Positions 61,538-64,000 of a stretch of DNA of 64,000 nt are shown one piece after another. The notes beneath the pieces are model-generated. The model was not told the DNA's origin, ran no database searches, and was given only the letters and a program-made list of their open reading frames with translations. Origin of the DNA: Casuarina equisetifolia. Its lineage: Eukaryota; Streptophyta; Magnoliopsida; Fagales; Casuarinaceae. The position numbers and the translations under genes are program-made. The DNA is taken from positions 24,702,853 to 24,766,852 of the forward strand of contig CM052358.1 in the NCBI GenBank assembly GCA_028551475.1, given 5' to 3'. Every line of letters starts with the position of its first letter. The stretch's first letter is position 1.

Positions 61538-61940
61538 ACGCGAGGCAATAACTTCAATAGACCTATGAAACTTAAACTTCTTTTTTTAGCTAATACATGC
61601 AGCTTTTGTGGTAGATGCAGAAGTTTGTGAAAATGGATAATAAATTTGCTGACTTTCAGAATTAGAAAATGGCTTTACTAGAATCAAAGGAGAAAGTATT
61701 GCCAGATTGTTGATTTAGAGGTCGGTCTCTGGTCTAGTTGTGCGCACTGAATGATTTTGTTGAAATTGCATAGGATTCCTCTGCCTAAGGACATTAGGAC
61801 CAACCAAACTCGGCTTTCGGGAAGCTGGACTGAAGTGTCGACCTTAGAGCAACACTCGCATTGGGAAATGCTGGAAGTCTTTGTGAACCTGTTGGGCTTT
61901 GGGCACAAGGAGCAGCAGATACAGGGTCTTGAGGCTGACC
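61538..61940. repeat. Duplicated segment P (partner at 63433-63845)
   Basis: The segment aligns with 63433-63845 over about 400 bp, for example ATTGTTGATTTAGAGGTCG and TTGGGAAATGCTGGAAGTCT. Open frames occur on both strands. The minus-strand frames (61684-61908 and 63586-63858) share an ending and a proline/serine-rich composition resembling linker regions of retroelement polyproteins, but no motif proves this. Confidence 0.6.
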
Positions 61941-62004
61941 TTACAGGTCGCTGAACTGTAGCCTCTCAAAAACTTGATTGACCCGTTGAGGAGTAATATT
62001 GGGT

Positions 62005-62345
62005 ACAGCTGAATTTATGGGCTTAGTCGACTTTGCATCTTCTATGCCCTCTTGAAGGCTGGCTTAGTTGGATCTCAAGCAAACCTAATTGTCTCAGGTC
62101 GACTACTGTAACTTTATCATCAGGTTTCTCATTGTTGTCACACTTCTCTTTATTGATTTTCTGAATTGGATTTGGATTCTTCATAACTAATGTTATGAAC
62201 TTGTTGTGCTGCTATTTAATTTAGAGCTGGAAAGTGCGGAAAAACGGAAATATTTTCCCTAATTCCCAAACTTTTGTGTTAGGCATGCCAAATCGAAGTT
62301 TTTAATTTCAATCCCCAATTGATTCTATATCGAGGAGTTCAGTAC
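62005..62345 (+). pseudogene. Fragment of the 253-aa plastid-protein gene
   Basis: The fragment aligns with 47306-47535 (end of exon 1, all of intron 1, start of exon 2) and then directly with 47774-47870 in intron 2. About 240 bp, most of exon 2 and the start of intron 2, are missing. The coding part reads YALLKAGLVGSQANLIVS against YALLKAGLAGSQANPIVS in the parent. Because introns are kept, it is a DNA duplication. It cannot make the parental protein. Confidence 0.85.
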
Positions 62346-62556
62346 AAAAGCATTAAGAGCAAAACTAAAATAGATAAAGGTGCTGCATATGAATTCATAT
62401 AACAAGAAATTATATTCCTATAATCAAAGTTTTTAATTTTAATCACCAATTGATTATATATCGAGGAATTCAATACAAAAGCATTAAGACCAGACGCTAA
62501 AATAGATAAAGTGTTGCATATGAATTTAGATAACAAGAAATTATATTCCTATAATT
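62296..62556. repeat. Tandem duplication of about 131 bp
   Basis: 62296-62426 and 62427-62556 are near copies: AAGTTTTTAATTT, AATTGATT, ATATCGAGGA and ACAAGAAATTATATTCCTAT occur in both, in order. The first copy begins inside the intron-2-like part of the preceding gene fragment. Confidence 0.8.
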
Positions 62557-63432
62557 GGTAAATATTCTTTTTAGCGATTGGCTATTTTGTAAAGAACACA
62601 CAAGAAGCACTTGAACCATTGCTTTAAAGATGGCATATACACCCACAATCGTACATTTGTTATATATAAATACATGACTTTTTTACAAATCAATTTTAAA
62701 CAAGGAAATTAATTTTTAATATGATGTTAGAGTCTAATTTAAGTGAATATGATCCGATGTTGGTCCACAATTTAAGTGTCAAACTTTCCCGTTTTGTTAC
62801 TTACAAAACCTAAAGTTTTACATTATGATAGTTACAAAAAGAAGGTATTAGAAGGTTTTACTTCATTGACAACCTTCCATAAAGTTTTCCATTTATCTTG
62901 TATATTTAATGATATTGTCTCTTCCTTACAAAGCAATTTCAAGAAAGAAATAAGTTACAAAGGTTCTTACCATCAACAATGGCATTACAAAGTGAAACAC
63001 ATTACTTCGGTAGACCAATGAAACTCATAATTTCCCCTTGTGGCCTAAAGAATAATTCATCTATAATCCTCAACAATATGTCAATAAAGGTGAAGTGACA
63101 AACTCTAACATATGAGACCAAAGATCACTCTATGATCGAAAATGTGAGTTAAGGAAAATAGAAGCCAAAAATATCAACAAAAAATATGAAACATCAAAAT
63201 AAAAGTTTTCATCATGTCACACCTAAGTCTCAAGGGTAAACACACAAAATAAAATATACTTCTACAAGGACTTATTCTTGCTTAGATAAAAACATTGATT
63301 TCCAATGAATTCAATTCCAACTCAATTCAAATGTTATCACCAGATAATGGGCAAAAATAGAAAAGACAATGGCAATGAGTGTCGAAAAAATAAATCTGTT
63401 GCAACGAATTCTATACTATCGGTTATCATATT
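62557..63432. repeat. Dispersed repeat shared with 50.46-50.83 kb
   Basis: No gene. About 62630-63190 resembles 50460-50830. The plus-strand frame at 62776-63021 (81 codons) has no recognised domain and is not kept in the other copy. Confidence 0.45.
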
Positions 63433-63845
63433 ACAGCTCGAGGCAGTAACTTCAGTAGACCTATGAAACTTCTGACCCTTTTAAATGGTTAGAAAATACA
63501 TGCAGCGTTTGTAGTAGATACAGAAATTTGTGAAAATGGACTATAAATTTTCTGTCCTCCAGAATTAGAAAATGTCTTACTAGAATCAAAGGAGGAAGTA
63601 TTGCCAAATTGTTGATTTAGAGGTCGATCTCTGGTCTATTGTGCGCACTAAGTTGCATAGGATTCCCAGCCTAGGGACATTAGGACCAAGCAAACTCGGC
63701 GTTCGGGAAGCTCGATTGAAGTTCCTTGGGGCCACTTGCACGAGTGTCGCCCTCGAAGCAACACTTGCATTGGGAAATGCTGGAAGTCTTTGTGGACCTG
63801 TTGGGCTTTGGGCACAGGGAGTAGCAGATACGGGCTTTGAAGCTT
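63433..63845. repeat. Duplicated segment Q (partner at 61538-61940)
   Basis: Second copy of segment P, slightly longer in the middle. As with P it is followed by sequence from the 253-aa gene, but here from intron 2 rather than exon 1. Confidence 0.6.
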
Positions 63846-63849
63846 TTTT

Positions 63850-64000
63850 ATTCAGCATAGCAAATGGAAGCTTTTTATTTCAATCCCTAATTCATGATGT
63901 ATCGAGGATCAAAATCTTTCTGTGCTTCTTATCTTTTCATTAGGAAGCTAACGAGGGACTAGTGACAATGTTACCTTGTTAATTCTTTACTTTTTCCGAG
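63850..64000 (+). pseudogene. Intron-2 fragment of the 253-aa gene, cut by the window end
   Basis: The fragment aligns with 47820-47965 of intron 2 (TTTCAATCCCTAATTCATGA and AAAATCTTTCTG shared). It is noncoding in the parent. The copy may continue past the window, where more of the gene could be present. Confidence 0.75.

Noticed and set aside
63586-63943. Overlapping open frames on both strands, Pro/Ser-rich or Gly/Leu-rich
   Set aside because: The partner segment at 61684-61954 keeps only parts of these frames; they could be a retroelement polyprotein remnant, but no motif supports a gene.

Overview
The window is nuclear DNA of a flowering plant, very probably a eudicot and perhaps a woody rosid. 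It has AT-rich intergenic DNA, genes with many GT-AG introns, TIR-NBS-LRR (TNL) resistance genes (a class missing from most monocots), a plant BRE1-type ubiquitin ligase, DUF26 receptor-like proteins, and LINE and Ty1/copia retroelements. No prokaryotic, organellar, CRISPR, tRNA or rRNA features were seen.

Left part, 1-35.5 kb: a minus-strand tandem array of three TNL genes, each surrounded by homologous flanks. TNL-1 (651-7539) is a pseudogene with frameshifts, and a 5'-truncated LINE sits in its last exon. TNL-2 (16406-20136) reads as an intact five-exon gene of 1107 codons. TNL-3 (30795-34424) is a pseudogene: the ATGs used by its paralogs are mutated and its NB-ARC exon has stops. The spacers hold diverged copies of the promoter-proximal and 3' flanking segments, a stray intron-bearing fragment of the HUB2 gene (11.2-12.3 kb), a LINE tail with target-site duplication and a paralogous empty site (14.4-15.1 kb), and a degenerate Ty1/copia element of 6.2 kb (22275-28492). 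The copia leader carries a seven-unit hairpin array whose arms appear to covary.

Middle part, 35.5-50 kb: degenerate tandem repeats (36-37 kb) precede a complete 19-exon HUB2 (BRE1-like 2) gene (37489-45663, 878 aa) with a C3HC4 RING end. A four-exon gene for a 253-residue, probably plastid-targeted protein of unknown function follows (47086-50016).

Right part, 50-64 kb: a LINE tail (about 51.56-52.15 kb), a complete seven-exon cysteine-rich receptor-like kinase on the minus strand (54329-57165, 649 aa), and head-to-head with it a two-exon DUF26 gene (59317-60906) that lost its kinase and ends just after a hydrophobic segment. The last 3 kb is a patchwork of duplications, including two intron-bearing fragments of the 253-aa gene and an LTR-like sequence.

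Functionally, the intact genes fall into immunity and cell-surface perception (TNL-2, the CRK, the DUF26 protein), chromatin (HUB2) and plastid biology. The rest records local duplication and retroelement insertion. All exon models were built by hand from reading frames, GT/AG sites and paralog comparison; no database search was run.
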